Of a stretch of DNA of 64,000 nt, positions 59,565-64,000 are shown one piece after another. Position 1 is the first letter of the stretch. Each line of letters begins with the position of its first letter. A program made the position numbers and the translations under genes. Source of the stretch: Synaphobranchus kaupii. Taxonomy: Eukaryota > Chordata > Actinopteri > Anguilliformes > Synaphobranchidae. The DNA lies in assembly GCA_029718625.1 (NCBI GenBank), contig CM056387.1, positions 32,620,105 through 32,684,104 of the forward strand, written 5' to 3'. The notes under the pieces were generated by a model. The model was not told the DNA's origin and made no database searches. It saw only the letters and a list, made by a program, of their open reading frames with translations.

Positions 59565-62259
59565 TTACACATAGCAAGGATAAATAATGAAATGGGCACA
59601 GAAGAGCGGTCCGGGTCAGCACTAGAGCAGGGCTGCCTGGCTCGAGTGCCAGGAGGGCCACAGGGTCTCCTGGTTTCTGCTGTGTTTAGCACACTTCATG
59701 TGATTAATTTAAGTCATTGATTTGCTAAAGACTTTCTCACTCATTGTTTTTTTTAAAATTATTTTATTATATATTTTTTTACAATTGGCTGCTTATTGAA
59801 AGGAGAACACAAAATTCTGCAGAAATTATGGCCCTCCAGGATACGCTTTTGAGTGAAGACCAAATTATGAGGTTAGTTTCTGTAGAATGGGGACCTTGGT
59901 CATTAGCCTAGCGTGCATAACTGGACAGCATTTCTTGTAAGTATGAACAGGAACTGGAGCTGATAAGTCAGAAATTGCTGGTGCAATGTGCGGTTGGGAC
60001 ACTGGCGTTGCTCCCTTGGGCAATCTGAATTGGGTCAGTAAAAAATTTACCTGTATAAACTGTACATAAAAAGTAAATGTGAGCTGTGACCCTTGGTAAG
60101 TCTACATGTACAGATATCATCCACAGAAACAGCATTCCTGTGTTTCTGCTCACCCTCTGTGCTGGTGTTTAATGCCTCTCTCTCTCAGGGTGAGGTTTTA
60201 TATGCTGTTTCCTGGCTTAGCAGGTTTTGTGTAAACGGACGTCATGACTGACACTGTCGGAACTGAAATTGGGATGCAAGGTATGCCATCTACAAAGTTA
60301 CGGCTTGGCGGGGCATGCCCCATACCTATACAGAATGAGAACTTGGCACTTTATAATATAATTTGTATCATACCTTTCACCAAGAGATACAACCTGTCTG
60401 GGTATTTTTATCATCAGGGTTTTGTTATAGAAACGTATATATATTTTCCTGTAATACATTTTGTGTGATGACAGCATGATGTGAACATAATGTAATATTC
60501 ATGAGTGACAGCACATTGGAATCGCAATTATAGTTTTAAATATATAAAACAAATGTAACAAAATAAAGGGAAAACAAAGGTTAAAAAAAAGCTTCACTCA
60601 AAAGAATATTTAGGCCCAAAAGTTAAAACTTATGCATTTCAATTTTCCATCCAATTTCCACACATAACTCCAATGTCAAAGATGACATTTCAATCCATAT
60701 TTCTTCTTCAGGTTGTGGGATCCAGTGGAATAAATAAATATATTTTCTCTAATGTTTTATTTTCATATACATTTCATTTAAATTGTATGCTTAATGTTTA
60801 TGAGGGCCAAGAATCATTTTTTGACATACATCTCAATCTAAACTAAAACCATGTAACATTCCTGTACGGACACAGTAAAATGTTAATGTTAATTAAACTC
60901 TAACAGCTTTTACATGAGTGAACCAGTGTAACACACCAGAAAGTGAACTATCCCTTTATTTATTTTATTTATTAATTTAAAAGGGACAGCACATTGTAAT
61001 CAACATATCCGCAAAAGCATCAATGGGTACAATGCCAGAGTTAGCTCAAGAACTAGTTTTCATCTGTAGTCTCTAGAAAGATCATTATAGGACATGAACT
61101 CCATTAAGTAAACTATTCCTTTAAATTCCTAATTTCTGACCAATAGTGTTACGTTTTACCAGGATTGCATGCTTTAGCAATGCAATAATCTTTTGTAATA
61201 GTTGAATAGCAATTTGGATAGATTTGATTATATGCATATGTTTCGAAAAGAACAGCACAATTTGAAGTGCATGATTATTGAGAAGAAGCACACTACACAT
61301 ATTTCAGGCTTGAAGCAGGACAACCATGAACCTGACAGTGCGTTTAACTCCAACTGGAATTTTATGGAGCAGCATGACTGGATTTCATGTGTTCCTTGAG
61401 GCACAGTGTTTATCTTAGAACTCACACAATCAATACATGCCAACATCACAGGTGTTGATTAAATAACGTGAGGTATTTGTTGCTGCATTGTTACCCAGCA
61501 ACAGATGACCAATTGAGTCTCAAACCCTTGCATAGGAAGCACTGAAAATGCCTGACTCAGAGCTGCAGATCATGCAATACTCAACATATATTTGTGAGAT
61601 GTTTCCACTGTTTTTTATAACCCCTGTATGTCCTTTTGTAAAAGCATGTTCTATACACTGGTAACATTTTCAGTTGTAACAGTGGACGTCTCTTTGTTCT
61701 CGTTGTGAGTGCAGAGTCTCCTACAGCAGTGTGGGACCAGTGTGTAACTGCGATCTTTCTTAAGTAAGATGTACAGTATGGAGTCCATTAGAGGGCTGAT
61801 ATTCAGGAACAGAGTAGCGACAAAATTTATTTTATCAAAATCATATATATACTTTTCGATTAAACTGGGTGAAATCTTAAAAATAAGTAATAATACGCTT
61901 GGAAGGAACAGAACTAAATATATAAACAATACGAGTGCCAGTGTACCCAGAATCCTTTTCTTCTCTTTGTGTGAGACTGAGATGGAGTGGGAGAGGGCTC
62001 TCCATGTAGCCACCAGGAAGAACACTAGAAGTGGCAGTGGGAGGAGGAGGAAGATGGCATATCCTATAAATACGCCCTTGAGGGAATAGAAACCCCCAAA
62101 GAAAAACACAACTGTGAAGAGCAGGTCAGACACATAGACTGCCAGTGAGATGAGGATGGAGTGTTTGATAGTCCGGCAAAATCGATACCACAAAGGATGC
62201 ACAACCAGGAGGTATCTCTCCAGTGCAATACACATCATGAACAAAATACTGGCCCCTAA
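59564..62259. repeat. Tandem duplication unit 3 (truncated; carries GPCR copy 3)
   Basis: Third copy, about 2.7 kb. It lacks roughly 350 bp including the GA repeat (junction near 61583) and stops inside the GPCR TM3 at 62259, where unrelated DNA begins. Confidence 0.82.
61651..62259 (-). pseudogene. Class A GPCR fragment, copy 3 (open, truncated in TM3)
   Basis: Open frame paralogous to copies 1 and 2: LGASILFMMCIALERYLLVVHPLWYR, TM4 to TM7 (SPLMDSILYILL) and tail, ending at the same stop. Homology breaks at 62259 within TM3, so TM1-TM2 and the start of TM3 are absent. The tail has one Arg fewer (CCRRLC). No frameshift. Without an upstream exon it cannot make a complete receptor. Confidence 0.72.
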
Positions 62260-62563
62260 GTAGTATATGGAATTCGGCTTATGTCACTTTTTGATTGATG
62301 GTTAATAGGTCAAAGGTCAAGCGGTCAAATGGGGGTCACATTTGCATATTTTAATTTTTAATTTTTAATTTTTATTTTTTAATTATTTTTTATTTTTTAA
62401 TTATTTTTTATTTTTTATTTTTTTAATTTATAAGTTATTATTATTCGGAGGGTTGGGTTTATTGTGGGGGATTTTGTTTCAAGGTTTTATTTATTGGCAC
62501 TGTAACGATGTCATTTTATTGGGGGGTTGTTTGTTGTAAGCGTTAAAAAGTAAGCGTAAATTT
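62260..62563. other. AT-rich junction DNA
   Basis: Low-complexity T/A-rich sequence (62350-62440) and no gene, between the GPCR unit and the terminal direct repeat. Confidence 0.6.
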
Positions 62564-64000
62564 ATTAGAACAACATCGTGAAAAAGTAACTTTGTATATA
62601 TATATATATATATATATAAAATAAAAACAAATGTATAGGTTAGTGGCAATAGTTTGTGTTAGCAGAAGCGTTTTAAAAGAATAAAATAATTCGAGATGTT
62701 TAATTGCAGACTTTTTTTTAAACGTGACAGACCGCGGTAGGCTAAAATGAACAAACTAGTACATCCAGGTCGGTAGAGAGCCGAAGGGTTCAAAATGTTG
62801 AAAGCTCTGCATCAAACGGGGGCGCGAAGGGAAAAGCTCTTAACAAATTGTTAAGTCAGGGAAACCATGAACAAACTAACACGTTATTGCGTTTCTGTAT
62901 TTCCAAGACATGTTTGCTAGAGAGAGAGAGAGTTGTTGTAAACCACGCGTAAATCTTTCATCTGAAATTGAACAAGTCCCCAGCAGTCCGCTTAACACAC
63001 AGTTCACACAGCGTTGAACTACGAGCGGGCTCCAGTAAGCGCCGAACACATGGTCTAGCTCTACAGCTAGAGATTCCACAATTGACACTGCGCTGAGGAT
63101 CAAGCGGCAGGCGTTCGAGGAACTGGGAGACTACACAATTGAAAGAGTTTTGCACAGAGTCGTGAGCACCCCCCGTAGTTTAGCAACAGATGGTGGAAGA
63201 CTTAGTGTTGTGGCGAGTTGGGGGGGTTTCTGATGACGTATGTAAAACTTTGATTGACGTGGAACAGCTGTATTCCTGGCGGGTTATTCAAAAAAAATAA
63301 GTTTAAAATGAATGAAAGAAATGCATAGACTGAAAATATTTCAACAGGCCGCAAAATGCCCCGAAACCATTGAAAAGAACGCCAAGAAGCGTTTTTAAAA
63401 ATAAAAATCTGTATTAGTATTTAATATAAAACTTTTCAGGATTTTTTATTAGAACAACATCGTGAAAAAGTAACTTTGTATATATATATAGCTATATATA
63501 TATATATATATAAAATAAAAACAAATGTATAGGTTAGTGGCAATAGTTTGTGTTAGCAGAAGCGTTTTAAAAGAATAAAAGAATAAAATAATTCAAGACG
63601 GTTAATTGCAGACTTTTTTAAACGTGACAGACCGCGGTAGGCTAAACGAACAAACTAGCACATCCAGGGCGGTAGAGAGCCGAAGGGTGCAAAATGTTGA
63701 AAGCTCTGCATCAAAAGGTAAAAAACTCAAAAAATTAAGTCAGGGTAACCCGAGTACAAAGTCCGTGCGGAGACCGGATAGATCTTTTTACCAGAATTGC
63801 TAGAGAGAGTTGTAAACTATGCGTAACTCTTTCAGCTGAAAATGGAACAAGTCCAGGAGTCTCCATACAACCCCCAGAGGCAATTCAAAGACACAGATAC
63901 TCAGAGACACACATGGTAGCTGTTTTGGTTAGAGATTCCACAATTGACACTGCGCTGAGGATCAAGCGGCAGGTGTTCGAGGAACTGGGAGACTACACAA
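62564..64000. repeat. Direct repeat of about 0.88 kb (1.6 copies, runs off the window)
   Basis: The sequence from ATTAGAACAACATCGTG recurs at 62564 and 63448 (offset 884). The segment with GATCAAGCGGCAGG and GGAACTGGGAGACTACACAA is likewise repeated (about 63095 and 63966). Each copy has a (TA)n run after AACTTTGTA. Copies differ by small indels. No coding potential recognised; the array may continue to the right. Confidence 0.85.

Overview
The window looks like ray-finned (teleost) fish nuclear DNA. It carries rearranging immunoglobulin light-chain (IgL) gene segments, tRNA-derived fish SINEs, several LTR-like elements, hAT, Harbinger and Tc1-type MITEs, tandemly duplicated GPCR exons and AT-rich introns. 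Nothing in it is bacterial. The species cannot be fixed from the sequence alone.

Left part (1-18.5 kb): an IgL locus, all segments on the + strand. It holds one V exon (V1, leader off-window), one J, one C exon with a stop and a poly(A) signal, and then seven more V segments (V2-V8). Six of the eight V segments look intact (V1, V2, V3, V4, V7, V8). V5 is cut in half next to a SINE, and V6 has two internal deletions and a damaged recombination signal. Every V ends in a 12-bp-spacer RSS, and J is preceded by a 23-bp-spacer RSS with perfect heptamer and nonamer. The long CDR2 (YHxxxxSPxYGAGFSS type), short CDR1, TWDSSA-type V end and a C domain ending in SDCSE fit best the sigma (L2) IgL isotype of cold-blooded vertebrates; lambda is the alternative. 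V1 and V8 form one subfamily and V2-V7 another. V2-V3 and V6-V7 are duplicated cassettes.

Middle part (18.6-45.0 kb): one very long 45-bp minisatellite, with about 19 units, then a 1.8-kb LTR-like insertion with a perfect 4-bp target duplication, then about 525 units up to a 500-N assembly gap. A five-unit array of the same family lies between V1 and J, so the giant array appears to be an expansion of a normal V-J intergenic repeat. It has higher-order structure: a four-unit divergent marker block recurs 15 times at intervals that are multiples of 45 bp, give or take one base. Long open frames on both strands follow from the 45-bp (15-codon) unit and are not called as genes.

Right part (45.5-64 kb): repeat-rich DNA with a foldback element carrying a nested hAT MITE, an LTR-like element, and then three tandem copies of a roughly 2.7-3.2-kb unit, each with a minus-strand class A GPCR fragment starting in TM3. 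An LTR-like element has inserted into the second unit. The window ends in an approximately 0.88-kb direct repeat. No J or C segment is visible to the right of V2-V8, so their rearrangement partner must lie in the gap, beyond the window, or be lost.
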